A stretch of 64,000 bases of DNA, taken from positions 2,934,001 to 2,998,000 of the forward strand of contig NZ_CP155792.1 in assembly GCF_039729015.1 (NCBI RefSeq). Direction: 5' to 3'. Positions within the stretch are counted from its first letter, which is position 1; every line of letters starts with the position of its first letter. The stretch comes from Blastococcus sp. HT6-30 (GTDB lineage Bacteria; Actinomycetota; Actinomycetes; Mycobacteriales; Geodermatophilaceae). A model generated the notes under the pieces. The model was given only the letters and a program-made list of their open reading frames with translations. It was not told where the DNA came from and made no database searches. Below are positions 24,718 to 37,478 of this stretch, piece by piece. Made by a program: the position numbers and the translations under genes.

Positions 24718-25449
24718 ATGTCAGCACGACGCCTGGTCGGGACGGCGCTGGGCATGGCCGGCACCGCTGCTGCGCTGGCGGTGCTGACCCCCGCCCTGCC
24801 CGAGTCCTTCTCCACCGTCGGGGCGGCCCAGCGCACGGCTGACGCAGCCGGCGCCGACGTCCTGGTCCTGCACGTCGTCGGGCTGCTGGCCTGGCTGGTG
24901 TGGGCCTGGGGGTCGCTCGGACTGCTGCTGACCGCGCTGTCCGCGGTACCGGGTGCGGCCGGCACGGTCGCCGACGGGGCCCTCAGGGCGCTGCTCCCAC
25001 GCGGCGCCCGCCGGGCCGCCGCGCTCGCCCTGGGTATCGGCCTCGGGATCGCCCCACCCGTCCTGGGAGCGGCGGTGACCGTGCTCGCCGCGACGCCGGC
25101 CGCAGCCTCGGCCGACGTCCCGCCCACCACCTCGGCGACGGGGAGCCCCGCACCCGACTGGCCGGTTCCCCCGTCGGCCACAGCGGCGACGGACGACGAC
25201 CACCGCGACGGGGACGTCGTCCCCGACTGGCCCGGCGTACCCGCGGCCGGCGAGCACGTCGTCGTCCGGGGCGACTGCCTCTGGGAGATCGCCGAGCGCC
25301 GCCTGGCGGCGGACTCCAGTCGCGCACCCTCCGCCGCCGAGGTGACCAGGGCCGTCCAGGCGTGGTGGGCGGCCAACGCCGACGTGATCGGGCCCGATCC
25401 CGACCGGCTGCTGCCCGGCCAGGTGCTGCGCCCTCCCCTCCAGCCGTGA
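24718..25449 (+). CDS. LysM-domain membrane protein
   Basis: The 243-residue protein has an N-terminal membrane region (two or three spans within residues 8-135), a Pro/Asp-rich linker, and a C-terminal LysM-like domain: VVVRGDCLWEIAERRL ... VTRAVQAWWAANADVIGPDPDRLLPGQVLRPP. LysM domains bind peptidoglycan-type glycans, so it probably tethers to the wall. GGAGGAGGC precedes the ATG. It is 41 bp upstream of the DUF6459-like gene. Confidence 0.75.
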   Translation: MSARRLVGTALGMAGTAAALAVLTPALPESFSTVGAAQRTADAAGADVLVLHVVGLLAWLVWAWGSLGLLLTALSAVPGAAGTVADGALRALLPRGARRAAALALGIGLGIAPPVLGAAVTVLAATPAAASADVPPTTSATGSPAPDWPVPPSATAATDDDHRDGDVVPDWPGVPAAGEHVVVRGDCLWEIAERRLAADSSRAPSAAEVTRAVQAWWAANADVIGPDPDRLLPGQVLRPPLQP

Positions 25450-25490
25450 CCCACCTGTCCCCCCACCGACCGCCAGTACCGGGAGCCCCG

Positions 25491-26033
25491 ATGACCGCAC
25501 CGTCCCGCACCGTCGCGCCCGCCGGGCGCCCTGCCATCCGCCTCACCGTCGTCCCCACGCCGCAGCCGCCCCTGGAGCCGCGGCCGGCCCTGCGCCTGGT
25601 GGACCTCGGGCGGCCGATCCCCTCCGCGGTCCCGCGGCCCGGCCCGCGCCCGCGGCTGCTGTCGACCGCCACCCCCCGCGACGAGTTCGGGCCGGTCCTG
25701 TCGAGCCGGGCCGAGCTCCCGCTGGCAACCGAGGCGGCCCGGCGGCTCGTGACCACCGCGCTGGAGGCCCTGGTCGGGCGGCGGCCCCTCGCCCAGGTGC
25801 GCCCCCTCACCACGGCCGGGGTCTACGCGGCCCTGTCCGCCGGCCGCCGGCCGCGGTGGTGCGCCGAGGGGAACGCCCCGCTGGTGATCGGCCGGGTGCG
25901 GGTGTGCGAGCCGGTGGACGGGGTCGCGGAGATCAGCGCCGTCGCCCACCGCGGCGGGCGCGCGCACGCCGTCGCGGCACGGTTGGAGGGCATCGACGGG
26001 CACTGGCGGTGCACGGCCCTGCAGATCGGCTGA
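25491..26033 (+). CDS. DUF6459-like small Ala/Arg/Pro-rich protein
   Basis: The 180-residue protein has a Pro-rich, probably disordered N-terminus (about 1-70) and a compact C-terminal domain with ARRLVTTALEALVGRRPLAQ, WCAEGNAPLVIGRVRVCEP and ISAVAHRGGRAHAVAARLEG. This resembles the actinobacterial DUF6459 (Rim-like) family found near secA. Function is unknown. ATG at 25491 follows GGGAG. A hairpin between it and secA probably ends both transcripts. Confidence 0.65.
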   Translation: MTAPSRTVAPAGRPAIRLTVVPTPQPPLEPRPALRLVDLGRPIPSAVPRPGPRPRLLSTATPRDEFGPVLSSRAELPLATEAARRLVTTALEALVGRRPLAQVRPLTTAGVYAALSAGRRPRWCAEGNAPLVIGRVRVCEPVDGVAEISAVAHRGGRAHAVAARLEGIDGHWRCTALQIG

Positions 26034-26061
26034 GTCCCCGGGCACACCGGCCACGCAGCAC

Positions 26062-26095
26062 GACGCCCCATCGACCGGTCGGTCGGCGGGGCGTC
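26062..26095. terminator. bidirectional terminator between DUF6459-like gene and secA
   Basis: GACGCCCC pairs with GGGGCGTC around a loop that itself contains the palindrome CGACCGGTCG. It lies between convergent stop codons at 26033 and 26130. Confidence 0.7.
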
Positions 26096-26129
26096 ATCGC
26101 TCCGGCCCGGCGGCGGCCGGGTCGATCCC

Positions 26130-29141
<3,012 letters not shown>

Positions 29142-29147
29142 GCCCCC

Positions 29148-29153
29148 AGCGTA
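29148..29153 (-). promoter_or_regulatory. -10 TACGCT of leaderless secA
   Basis: TACGCT (minus strand) fits TANNNT and is followed by GGGGGC and then GTG-GTG. The six-base spacing puts the transcription start at the start codon. This supports the first of the two GTGs. Confidence 0.5.
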
Positions 29154-29281
29154 GGCGGCGACGCCAGCAGGGTGGTCCGCGACGCGGGGGCACCTCCCCC
29201 GATGCCCCGGAGGGGCCGCTGCGCGCTCCGGGTACCGGTGGGATCGCGCCGGGTGCACCGTCCGGCGTCCGGCGTCCGACT

Positions 29282-29287
29282 TAACCT
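29282..29287 (+). promoter_or_regulatory. -10 TAACCT of leaderless PPOX gene
   Basis: TAACCT fits TANNNT and is separated from the GTG start by six bases (GCACCC). There is no ribosome site. Confidence 0.5.
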
Positions 29288-29293
29288 GCACCC

Positions 29294-29686
29294 GTGCCGC
29301 ACGACCTGGACGACCTCGGCCCCGGCCTGCTCGCCTTCCTCACCGAGCGCCACCTGGCGACGCTGACCACGCTGCGGCGCGACGGCACCCCGCACGTCGT
29401 ACCGGTGGGCGTCACCTACGACGCCGCGACGAGGACGGCGCGGGTGATCACCTCCGGTGACTCCGCGAAGGCGCGCCACGTGCGGGACGGGCAGGGCCGC
29501 GTCGCCGTCTGCCAGGTCGACGGCCGGCGCTGGGTCACCCTGGAGGGAACGGCGGTGGTGCGGGAGGACGCCGCCTCGGTCGCCGACGCCGTCGCGCGCT
29601 ACGCGGCCCGGTACCGCCAGCCCCGGGAGAACCCGGCGCGGGTGGTCCTCGCGATCACGGTCGACCGCATCCTCGGCAACGCGTGA
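29294..29686 (+). CDS. PPOX-class F420-dependent oxidoreductase-like protein
   Basis: The 130-residue split-barrel protein has the FDOR/PPOX pattern: [47 protein letters not shown] and [13 protein letters not shown]. Family members bind F420, FMN or heme; F420 is favoured because fbiA and fbiB are encoded 19 kb away. The substrate is unknown. GTG start, probable leaderless transcript. Confidence 0.83.
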   Translation: MPHDLDDLGPGLLAFLTERHLATLTTLRRDGTPHVVPVGVTYDAATRTARVITSGDSAKARHVRDGQGRVAVCQVDGRRWVTLEGTAVVREDAASVADAVARYAARYRQPRENPARVVLAITVDRILGNA

Positions 29687-29804
29687 GCATCGGGCGGTGA
29701 CGCTCGACCTCGCCGCCGTGGGCCTGACCGCCGAGACCGTGCACACCGACCGGCTCGTGCGGCGCGGTCCTGTTCGGCGGGGTCGCCGGGAGCCGACCCG
29801 CGGT

Positions 29805-29838
29805 CGGGCGGGGGGGCGGGCGGCCGCACCCCCGCCCG
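29805..29838. terminator. hairpin terminator after hpf and PPOX gene
   Basis: CGGGCGGGGG pairs perfectly with CCCCCGCCCG. It starts three bases after the hpf stop on the minus strand and also lies downstream of the convergent PPOX gene. Between 29,697 and 29,790 is a short open stretch without support as a gene. Confidence 0.7.
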
Positions 29839-29841
29839 CGG

Positions 29842-30528
29842 TCAGACGCCGGCCGAGGTGGCCGCCGGCTGCCCGGCCGGTGCGGCGCCGTCCGGGGACA
29901 CGGGGGCGAGCCGGATCAGACCGTAGTCGTAGGCGTGCCGACGGTAGACCACGGTCGGCACGCCGGTGTCGGCGCACTGGAACAGGAAGAAGTCATGGCC
30001 GACCAGCTCCATCTCGTGGAGGGCCTGGTCGACGGTCATGGGCGTCGCGGGATGGTGCTTCTCCCGCACCACCCGCCCGGGCAGGTGCTCGTCCAGGTCG
30101 GTGACGTGCGGCCCGGAGGCGAGCTCGCGGTCGAGCTCGAGCTGCTGCTCGATGCTCAGCTCGGGATGCCCTGCGTCCAGCGCCGCGCCGGTCAGGCGGA
30201 CGCTGTCGGGGGTCCGGCGACCGTGGTGCACCCGGCGGCGGTCGGCCGCCCGGCGCAGCCGGTTGTCCAGCTTCGCCGACGCCAGGTCGAGGGCGGCGTA
30301 GAAGTCCGGGCCGGCCGCCTCGGCGCGGACGACGGGACCCTTGCCGCGGAGGGTGATCTCCACCCGCTGGCAGCTGGCCGACTGCCTGGGGTTCTTCTCG
30401 TGGAACAGCTCCACGTCGATGCGGGAGAGCTTGGCGTCGAACCGTTCCAGCTGACCGACCTTGTCCTCGACGTGCTGTCGGTAGTGCTCAGGCACCTCGA
30501 CGTTGCGACCACGGACCACGATCTCCAT
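29842..30528 (-). CDS. hpf: long-form ribosome hibernation-promoting factor
   Basis: The 228-residue protein is a long HPF: an N-terminal S30AE domain (MEIVVRGRNVEVPEHYRQHV, residues 1-100) and a C-terminal dimerisation domain (VVREKHHPATPMTVDQALHE ... GHDFFLFQCADTGVPTVVYRR). It dimerises 70S ribosomes in stasis. GGGAGG lies just before the ATG. Position next to secA and comF matches mycobacteria (Rv3241c). Confidence 0.92.
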   Translation of the reverse strand: MEIVVRGRNVEVPEHYRQHVEDKVGQLERFDAKLSRIDVELFHEKNPRQSASCQRVEITLRGKGPVVRAEAAGPDFYAALDLASAKLDNRLRRAADRRRVHHGRRTPDSVRLTGAALDAGHPELSIEQQLELDRELASGPHVTDLDEHLPGRVVREKHHPATPMTVDQALHEMELVGHDFFLFQCADTGVPTVVYRRHAYDYGLIRLAPVSPDGAAPAGQPAATSAGV

Positions 30529-30568
30529 GAGACCTCCCGGTTGGAGCGGGGATTGGGTCGCTTCGACG

Positions 30569-31357
30569 CTAGTCGCTCCTCCCGGGGTCCGACAGTCGAT
30601 CGAGGTCGTGCGGGAGGACGGTCCCGGACCGGTACGCGCCCGGGCCGCTCCGGCCGCGGACCGGGCCTCCCGGCTCCCGGGGAGTGGCCGCCACGACCGC
30701 CGCGACGACCGGGGGCGCGGCCGGGCCGGCGCCGGCGGCGAGCACCGCCGCCGCCTCGGTGAGAGTGGCGCCCGTGGTCACCACGTCGTCGACCAGGACC
30801 AGCAGCGCAGCCGCCGGCTCGCGGCCGGGGTCGAGGGCGAACGTGCCGGCGAGGTTCTCCCGCCGCTCGGCGACGGTGAGCCCCGCCGAGTCACGGATCC
30901 GGCCCCGGCGCCGCAGCGCCCGGCGCTCGGCGGCGATCACGCCGGCGGCGCGCAGCTCGGCCACCGCCCGTGCGGTCAGCTCCCGCACGTGGTCCCGGCC
31001 ACGGGCGCGGACGGCGGCGGGCGAGGCGGGCACCGGCACCAGCAGCACCGGCGGCTCGTCGCCGACCCCCAGGCGGACGGCGGCGACGGCGAGCGCCAGC
31101 GCGGTCCCCAGCGGCGCGGCCAGCTCCGCCCGCCCCTGCTCCTTGAAGGCGTTGACCACCGGACGGACCGGCCCGGCGTAGGCGCCGGCCGCGACGGTGG
31201 GCGGAAAGCCGTGCGGAAAGCGCCGGGGCTGGGCGAGCCGTGGTGCGGCGAGCAACCGGGCGCAGCCGGTGCACAGCACCGGTCCGGGCACTCCGCAGCC
31301 CGCGCAGGTGCCGGGCAGCACCAGGTCGGCGAGCGCCGCCAGCACCGGGAGGACCAC
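30569..31357 (-). CDS. ComF-family phosphoribosyltransferase-like protein
   Basis: The 262-residue protein has an N-terminal Cys cluster (CAGCG and LCTGC), a basic segment with RGRDHVRELTARA, and the PRPP-binding loop VLVDDVVTTGATL. ComF proteins are linked to DNA uptake in some bacteria, but here no competence genes adjoin it and the biochemical role is unknown. The gene is GTG-initiated. In the 105-bp gap to lpqB two copies of CCTGTGGACG occur 32 bp apart (31406 and 31438). Confidence 0.83.
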   Translation of the reverse strand: MVLPVLAALADLVLPGTCAGCGVPGPVLCTGCARLLAAPRLAQPRRFPHGFPPTVAAGAYAGPVRPVVNAFKEQGRAELAAPLGTALALAVAAVRLGVGDEPPVLLVPVPASPAAVRARGRDHVRELTARAVAELRAAGVIAAERRALRRRGRIRDSAGLTVAERRENLAGTFALDPGREPAAALLVLVDDVVTTGATLTEAAAVLAAGAGPAAPPVVAAVVAATPREPGGPVRGRSGPGAYRSGTVLPHDLDRLSDPGRSD

Positions 31358-31462
31358 CGCGCCAGCCTCCCGGCCCTACGCCTGCGCCGACACTGCACGC
31401 GGAGACCTGTGGACGTGGTCCTTCCGGGGGCCCTCCACCTGTGGACGACGCCCCCGTCCTGC

Positions 31463-33193
31463 TCAGAGCGGGTAGAACGGCGCCGTCCCCGGCAGCGGCT
31501 CGGCGCCGCGGACCAGGGTGACCCAGGTGCCACCGACCAGCTGCCAGACGGTGTCACCGGCGCTCACCAGCGCCTGGCGCAGCGGCGCGACGCCCAGCGA
31601 GGTCGGCTGGCTGGGCAGGCCGGACGTCGGCACGAGGGCCAGCCCCCAGCCGTCGACCCCCACCGAGTACGGGACGATGCGGTCCTCCCCCTCGTCCCCG
31701 GCCAGGACCAGCAGGTCGCCGCTGTCCCGCCAGCCCACGTCGATGACGCCGGCCAGCGTCGGGGCCACGTTCCGCAGGTCGCGCAGGACCACGGCGCCGT
31801 CGTCGGAGCGGACCACTGTGCCCACGTGCAACCGCCGACCCTGCGGCCCGTCGACCACCACCGCGGCCCGGACGCCGTCCGGCGAGAGCTGCAGCACCTC
31901 GGCCCGGCCCAGACCGGCGAGGGTGGGGGCGGCGACCGGCTGCGGCGGCCCCCCGGCCGGCACGCGGACGAGCTCGGCGCCGTCGCGCACCACCCAGGCC
32001 TCGGTACGGGTGGCCGCGACGGTGGGGGCGCTCAGCGTGCGGGCGCTCAGCACCGGGGCGAGCTCCCCGCCGTAGGGACCGGCGAGGAGCGTGGCGCCGT
32101 CCGGGTCGGTGCGCACGCCGGCCAGGAAGGAGAGCCGGCCGCTGGCCGAGTCGGCGGCGATCGCCGCGCTGCTGAGCCCGTAGACCCCCGTGCCCGCCGG
32201 TCCCGGGACGGGTTCGCCGGCGGCGACCGTCCGCAGGGCCCCCGCCTCGATGTAGTGCCCCACCCCGTCGACCGGCACGGCATCCGGGTCGAAGGAGGCC
32301 CAGTGCTCGACGGTCTGCTGCACCGGCACCCCACCCGGGGTCACCGGCTCGCCGTCGAGCAGCACGACCACGTTGCTGATCCGTGGGCGGTCCAGCTGCG
32401 TCAGGTTCCACACCAGCTGCGCGCAGATCTCGGCAAGCAGCGGTGAGGGCTCGGCCGGCAGGCCGGTGAGCTCCACGGTCGCCGTCTGCCCGTCGACGAC
32501 GACCGCACGGGCCAGTTGCACCCCGCTGAGCGGGTTGCGGACGCCGGCCGCCAGCGGAGCCGACGGGCCGGTGATCAGCCGCTCGACCAGCGCCGTGGGC
32601 TGGGACCCGCCCCGGATGAAGTACCTCGGGTCCGGGACGACGCGCTGCGCCGTCCAGTCGAGGAAGTACGCCGAGACGCCGTCGTAGAGCCGGCGGAAGT
32701 CCGGCTCCAGCATGATCAGACCGTCGGGCGGGTCGCTGATCCGCCACTCGCCGTCGACCTGCTGCAGGCTGAACGTGCGGGTGAACAGCCCCCGGTCGGC
32801 CACGGTGAACACGCCGCGCGGATCCACCGTCCCGATCAGGTTGGCGGTCACCGTGACGGCGCCGGCGTCGGTGGTCACCACGGCGAAGTCGGTGCCGATG
32901 ACGCTGATCCCGCTCTCGTCGGTCCAGCTCTCGGCCGGCTCGGGCGCGAGGTACTGGCGGGCGACGGGGTGCCGGCGGACCGCGCTGGCCGCGGCGTCGA
33001 TGAAGCCGCGCACGATCTCCTCGGCACTGGCACCGGCCTCCGGTGGCAGTGGCTCGATGCCGACCGCCTCCGCCACCCGGGCCGGCGCCTGGGTGATCTC
33101 GACGACCGGGGAGCTCGACGGCACCGTGGAGCACGAGGCCAGGGGCAGCACGGCCGCGATCACCGCGAGGGCGAGCGACCTGCCCCGGCTCAC
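31463..33193 (-). CDS. lpqB: lipoprotein LpqB, MtrAB-associated
   Basis: The 576-residue lipoprotein has a signal peptide with lipobox LASC (Cys near residue 21), an N-terminal GerMN-like domain (about residues 60-300) and a C-terminal beta-propeller-like region. LpqB modulates the MtrB sensor at the membrane in mycobacteria. The GTG start overlaps the mtrB stop by four bases (GTGA), so the genes are translationally coupled. Confidence 0.93.
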   Translation of the reverse strand: MSRGRSLALAVIAAVLPLASCSTVPSSSPVVEITQAPARVAEAVGIEPLPPEAGASAEEIVRGFIDAAASAVRRHPVARQYLAPEPAESWTDESGISVIGTDFAVVTTDAGAVTVTANLIGTVDPRGVFTVADRGLFTRTFSLQQVDGEWRISDPPDGLIMLEPDFRRLYDGVSAYFLDWTAQRVVPDPRYFIRGGSQPTALVERLITGPSAPLAAGVRNPLSGVQLARAVVVDGQTATVELTGLPAEPSPLLAEICAQLVWNLTQLDRPRISNVVVLLDGEPVTPGGVPVQQTVEHWASFDPDAVPVDGVGHYIEAGALRTVAAGEPVPGPAGTGVYGLSSAAIAADSASGRLSFLAGVRTDPDGATLLAGPYGGELAPVLSARTLSAPTVAATRTEAWVVRDGAELVRVPAGGPPQPVAAPTLAGLGRAEVLQLSPDGVRAAVVVDGPQGRRLHVGTVVRSDDGAVVLRDLRNVAPTLAGVIDVGWRDSGDLLVLAGDEGEDRIVPYSVGVDGWGLALVPTSGLPSQPTSLGVAPLRQALVSAGDTVWQLVGGTWVTLVRGAEPLPGTAPFYPL

Positions 33194-34914
33194 CGCGGCA
33201 CCCCCGGCCGGCGCACCTTGACCGGCCGCAGCGGGAGCGGCGAGCTGGTCAGGTCCGCACCCGCCACCAGCGGCAGGGTGAGCCGGAACTGCGCGCCGGC
33301 GCCGGGCTGGCCCCACACCTGCAGCCACCCGCCGTGCAGGCGGGCGTCCTCGAGGCTGATCGACAGCCCCAGCCCGCTGCCGCCGACCGTGCGCACCCGG
33401 GAGGGGTCCGCCCGCCAGAACCGGTCGAACACGTGCTGGGCCTCGCCGGAGCTGAGGCCCACCCCGTGATCGCGGACGGTGACCGCCGCAGCGGAGCGGT
33501 TGGCCGCCAGGGTGATCTCCACCGGGTGCCCCGAGCCGTGCTCGATCGCGTTGCCGACGAGGTTGCGCAGGATCCGCTCGACCCGGCGGGCGTCGACCTC
33601 GGCCAGCACCGCGTCGGCCGGGCGGGTGACCTGCAGCTCGCAGTCGTGCCGCTGGGCGAGCGAGGTCATCCCGTCGACGACGCGGCCGACCAGCGCCCCC
33701 ATGTCGGTCGGCGCCGAGTCCAGCACGGCCGCGCCGGCGTCGTACCGGCTGATCTCCAGCAGGTCGGTCAGCAGGGCCTCGAACCGGTCGAGCTCGGCTC
33801 GCAGCAGCTCCGCGGAGCGGGCGACGTGGGCGGGGAAGTCGCCCCGCGCCTCGTGCAGCACCTCGGCGGCCATCTGCACGGTGGTCAGCGGGGTGCGCAA
33901 CTCGTGGGACACGTCGGAGGTGAACCGCTGCTGCAGCTGGGAGAGCCCCTCCAGCTGGGTGATCTGGCGCTGCAGGCTGTCGGCCATCGCGTTGAAGCTC
34001 GTCGCCAGCCGCGCCAGGTCGTCCTCACCCCGGACCGCCATGCGCTCCTCGAGCTGTCCCTCGGCCAGCCGCTGGGCCGTGCCGGCCGCCTGCCGCACCG
34101 GGTCCACCACGAGCCGGGTGACCAGCACGCCGATGCCGACGACGAGGAGTGTGAGGGCGACGCCGCTGATCACCACGGTGCTGCGGATGAGCGAGAGGCT
34201 CTCCTGCTCCTGCTGGAGCGGAAAGACGTAGTACAGCTCGATCTGGTCGGGGCCGGTGGCGTCTCCGGTGACCGGGGCCCCCACCAGCAGGCTCGGCCGG
34301 GGCTCGCCGGAGGCGCCCGGGACCATGTCGTACTTGGAGGCCTGGCTGCCGGCGTCGACGGCGGCCCGCAGGTCCTCGGGCAGCGCCGTGTACAGCGGGC
34401 GGCGGTTGGTGGCCGGCCGGTCCCGGTCGCCGGTGCGGTAGACCATGACGACGTCGAAGTCACCGGCCGCGCCGCCCCGGTCGAGCAGCTGGTTCACGGT
34501 GCGGGCCAGGGTGGCCCGGACGCTGGCCGCGTCGCCGGTGGCGATGCCGGCCACCTCGCTCTGGGCGTACACGACGCCGGCCTGCACCTGGTCGATGGCG
34601 GCCTGACGCTTCACGTCGAGGAGCTGGTCGCGGATCTGGCTGAACAGCACCATGCTCACGATCAGCACGACCGTGCCGGCCAGCAGCATGGTGATCGCGC
34701 CGATGCGCACCTGCAGCGACGACCGCCAGATGTGCACGCCCCGGGTAGCCAGCTGCCGGAGGGTCACACGTGCCCGTCGGCGGGCCCGTCCGGCGCGCCG
34801 GCGCAGCCCGCTGCGCGCCCGCACGAGCCGGTCGCCCGTGCGGGGACCGCGACCGGTCTCCTCCGAGCGCTGCGGGGACCCGGCGTCCGTCTGTGGGGTC
34901 CGGGTGGCCGTCAC
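33190..34914 (-). CDS. mtrB: sensor histidine kinase MtrB
   Basis: The 574-residue kinase has an Arg-rich cytoplasmic N-terminus, two membrane segments (about residues 72-92 and 242-265), an extracellular sensor of about 150 residues, HAMP, and HisKA with SHELRTPLTT as phosphorylation site. The HATPase domain shows NLVGNAIEHG (N box), DHGVGL (G1) and GGSGLGLSI (G2). It responds to envelope/division state and phosphorylates MtrA. GTG start 55 bp after mtrA. Confidence 0.95.
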   Translation of the reverse strand: MTATRTPQTDAGSPQRSEETGRGPRTGDRLVRARSGLRRRAGRARRRARVTLRQLATRGVHIWRSSLQVRIGAITMLLAGTVVLIVSMVLFSQIRDQLLDVKRQAAIDQVQAGVVYAQSEVAGIATGDAASVRATLARTVNQLLDRGGAAGDFDVVMVYRTGDRDRPATNRRPLYTALPEDLRAAVDAGSQASKYDMVPGASGEPRPSLLVGAPVTGDATGPDQIELYYVFPLQQEQESLSLIRSTVVISGVALTLLVVGIGVLVTRLVVDPVRQAAGTAQRLAEGQLEERMAVRGEDDLARLATSFNAMADSLQRQITQLEGLSQLQQRFTSDVSHELRTPLTTVQMAAEVLHEARGDFPAHVARSAELLRAELDRFEALLTDLLEISRYDAGAAVLDSAPTDMGALVGRVVDGMTSLAQRHDCELQVTRPADAVLAEVDARRVERILRNLVGNAIEHGSGHPVEITLAANRSAAAVTVRDHGVGLSSGEAQHVFDRFWRADPSRVRTVGGSGLGLSISLEDARLHGGWLQVWGQPGAGAQFRLTLPLVAGADLTSSPLPLRPVKVRRPGVPR

Positions 34915-34969
34915 CGCCCCAGTGTCACCCGGCCGGCGCCCGGTCCCGTTCCTCCGCGCCCGGTGCCGC

Positions 34970-35686
<717 letters not shown>

Positions 35687-35711
35687 TCTGCGCGACGCAC
35701 CCCCCACAGTG

Positions 35712-35750
35712 CTCCGCCCCGCCCGAGCAGATCCCCCGGGCGGGGCGGAG
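35712..35750. terminator. perfect 14-bp hairpin between sahH and mtrA
   Basis: CTCCGCCCCGCCCG pairs perfectly with CGGGCGGGGCGGAG around an 11-base loop. It follows the nested hairpin of sahH and ends 25 bases before the mtrA ATG. It is either a second terminator of sahH or part of the mtrA leader. Confidence 0.75.
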
Positions 35751-35796
35751 AGGCTGGCCAGGAGCCCCAGGTGGCCGCGTTGCGCCACCGGCAGCC

Positions 35797-35854
35797 GGCC
35801 CCGTCCAGAGGCTCGCCCCGAGCGTGCGAGGGGCGAGGAGGACGGGGGCCTTCC
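35797..35854 (-). repeat. stop-abutting nested hairpin element, copy 4 (after sahH)
   Basis: Directly after the sahH TGA. The outer arms GGCCCCCGTCC and GGACGGGGCC pair with one bulge. The inner stem CTCGCCCC / GGGGCGAG (8 bp perfect) holds the family loop TCGCACGCTC. This is one of the best-formed copies. Confidence 0.75.
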
Positions 35855-37339
35855 TCAGTAGCGGTAGTGGTCGCTCTTGTAGGGACCCTCGACCGGGACG
35901 CCGATGTAGTCGGCCTGCGCCTTGGTCAGCTCGGTGAGCTTCACGCCCAGCGCGCCGAGGTGCAGCCGCGCCACGTGCTCGTCGAGCTTCTTCGGCAGCA
36001 CCGTGACGCCGGGGGTCTGCCCCTCGTAGGCGGCGCGGTTGTTCCACAGCTCGATCTGGGCGAGGACCTGGTTGGAGAACGAGGCGCTCATGACGAAGCT
36101 GGGGTGCCCGGTGGCGTTGCCGAGGTTCAGCAGCCGGCCCTCGGAGAGCACGATGATCGTGTGGCCGTCGGCGAACCGCCACTCGTCGACCTGCGGCTTG
36201 ATCGTCGTCCGGGTGATGCCGGGCGTGCGGGCCAGGCCGGCCATGTCGATCTCGTTGTCGAAGTGCCCGATGTTGCCGATGATCGCCTGGTGCTTGGTCG
36301 AGGCGAGCTGCTCGGCCGAGATGATGTCCTTGTTGCCGGTGGCGGTGATGATGATGTCGGCCTTGCCGATGACCTCGTCCAGCGTGGTCACCTCGTAGCC
36401 GTGCATCGCCGCCTGGAGGGCGTTGATCGGGTCGATCTCGGTGATGATCACGCGGGCGCCCTGGCCGCGGAGGGACTCCGCGCAGCCCTTGCCGACGTCG
36501 CCGTAGCCGCAGACGACGGCGACCTTGCCACCGATCATGACGTCGGTGGCGCGGTTGATGCCGTCGATCAGCGAGTGCCGGCAGCCGTAGAGGTTGTCGA
36601 ACTTGCTCTTGGTCACCGAGTCGTTGACGTTGATCGCCGGGAAGAGCAGCCGGCCCTCGCGGGCGAGCTCGTACAGCCGCATGACGCCCGTGGTCGTCTC
36701 CTCGGTGACGCCGGTGATGCCCTCGCCGATGCGGGTCCAGTACCCGCCGTCCTGGGCGAGCGTGCCGCGCAGCACGTCGAGGATCACGCCGTACTCCTCG
36801 GAGTCGGCCTCGGTGGTGTCGGGGACGACGCCGTCGGCCTCGAACCGGGTGCCCAGGTGGATCAGCAGGGTGGCGTCACCGCCGTCGTCGAGCAGCATGT
36901 TCGGGCCGACGACCGCGCCGGAGGAGTCACGGAACTCGAACAGCCGCTGGGTGCACCACCAGTACTCCTCCAGCGTCTCGCCCTTCCAGGCGAAGACGGG
37001 GACGCCGGCGGGCTGCTCGGGGGTGCCGTCGCCGACGACGATCGCCGCGGCGGCGTGGTCCTGGGTGGAGAAGATGTTGCAGCTCACCCAGCGGACGTCG
37101 GCGCCCAGCGCCGTCAGCGTCTCGATGAGGACGGCGGTCTGCACCGTCATGTGCAGCGAGCCGGCGATGCGGGCGCCGGCCAGCGGCTGCTCGTCGCCGT
37201 ACTCGGCGCGCAGCGCCATGAGGCCGGGCATCTCGTGCTCGGCGAGCTGGATCTCCTTGCGGCCGAAGCCGTGCAGGGAGAGGTCGGCGACCTTGAAGTC
37301 GGTGTCGGTCAGCGTGCGGGTGCCAGTGCTGGCGGTCAT
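35855..37339 (-). CDS. ahcY: S-adenosylhomocysteinase
   Basis: SahH cleaves S-adenosylhomocysteine to adenosine and homocysteine in the methyl cycle, with tightly bound NAD. The 494-residue length fits the mycobacterial type. Visible are [16 protein letters not shown], the NAD motif [37 protein letters not shown] with the catalytic Lys/Asp region, [10 protein letters not shown] and the C-terminal KSDHYRY that completes the partner subunit's NAD site. The ATG at 37339 has GGAG upstream. Gene order sahH-mtrA-mtrB-lpqB is as in M. tuberculosis, without tmk. Confidence 0.97.
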   Translation of the reverse strand: MTASTGTRTLTDTDFKVADLSLHGFGRKEIQLAEHEMPGLMALRAEYGDEQPLAGARIAGSLHMTVQTAVLIETLTALGADVRWVSCNIFSTQDHAAAAIVVGDGTPEQPAGVPVFAWKGETLEEYWWCTQRLFEFRDSSGAVVGPNMLLDDGGDATLLIHLGTRFEADGVVPDTTEADSEEYGVILDVLRGTLAQDGGYWTRIGEGITGVTEETTTGVMRLYELAREGRLLFPAINVNDSVTKSKFDNLYGCRHSLIDGINRATDVMIGGKVAVVCGYGDVGKGCAESLRGQGARVIITEIDPINALQAAMHGYEVTTLDEVIGKADIIITATGNKDIISAEQLASTKHQAIIGNIGHFDNEIDMAGLARTPGITRTTIKPQVDEWRFADGHTIIVLSEGRLLNLGNATGHPSFVMSASFSNQVLAQIELWNNRAAYEGQTPGVTVLPKKLDEHVARLHLGALGVKLTELTKAQADYIGVPVEGPYKSDHYRY

Positions 37340-37354
37340 GTCGCTCCAGTGTCC

Positions 37355-37380
37355 GCGCCCGGCCGTGAACAGCCGGGCGC
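37355..37380 (-). promoter_or_regulatory. hairpin in the sahH 5' leader
   Basis: GCGCCCGGC and GCCGGGCGC pair perfectly around TGTTCACG, ending 15 bases upstream of the ATG and next to the ribosome site. It could affect initiation or act as an attenuator. The surrounding leader does not show the conserved core of SAH riboswitches. Confidence 0.45.
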
Positions 37381-37440
37381 TACGGGGTCGTCGAGGAGAG
37401 CGAGCATGCCGAGGCTTCGGCGGGGCTCGTGCCACCGTCC

Positions 37441-37446
37441 AGGATA
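37441..37446 (-). promoter_or_regulatory. -10 TATCCT upstream of sahH
   Basis: TATCCT on the minus strand is a good -10 and would give a leader of about 95 nt containing the hairpin at 37355-37380. No clear -35 is visible. Confidence 0.4.
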
Positions 37447-37478
37447 GGGCGAGGCTGCCACGCATCCCACCCGTCGGC

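Noticed and set aside
31406-31447. DnaA boxes or replication origin (two CCTGTGGACG copies)
   Set aside because: Only two partial matches and no dnaA, dnaN or AT-rich unwinding region; probably chance or a local repeat.
37340-37446. SAH riboswitch upstream of sahH
   Set aside because: The conserved SAH-riboswitch core and pseudoknot are not visible; only a simple hairpin is.
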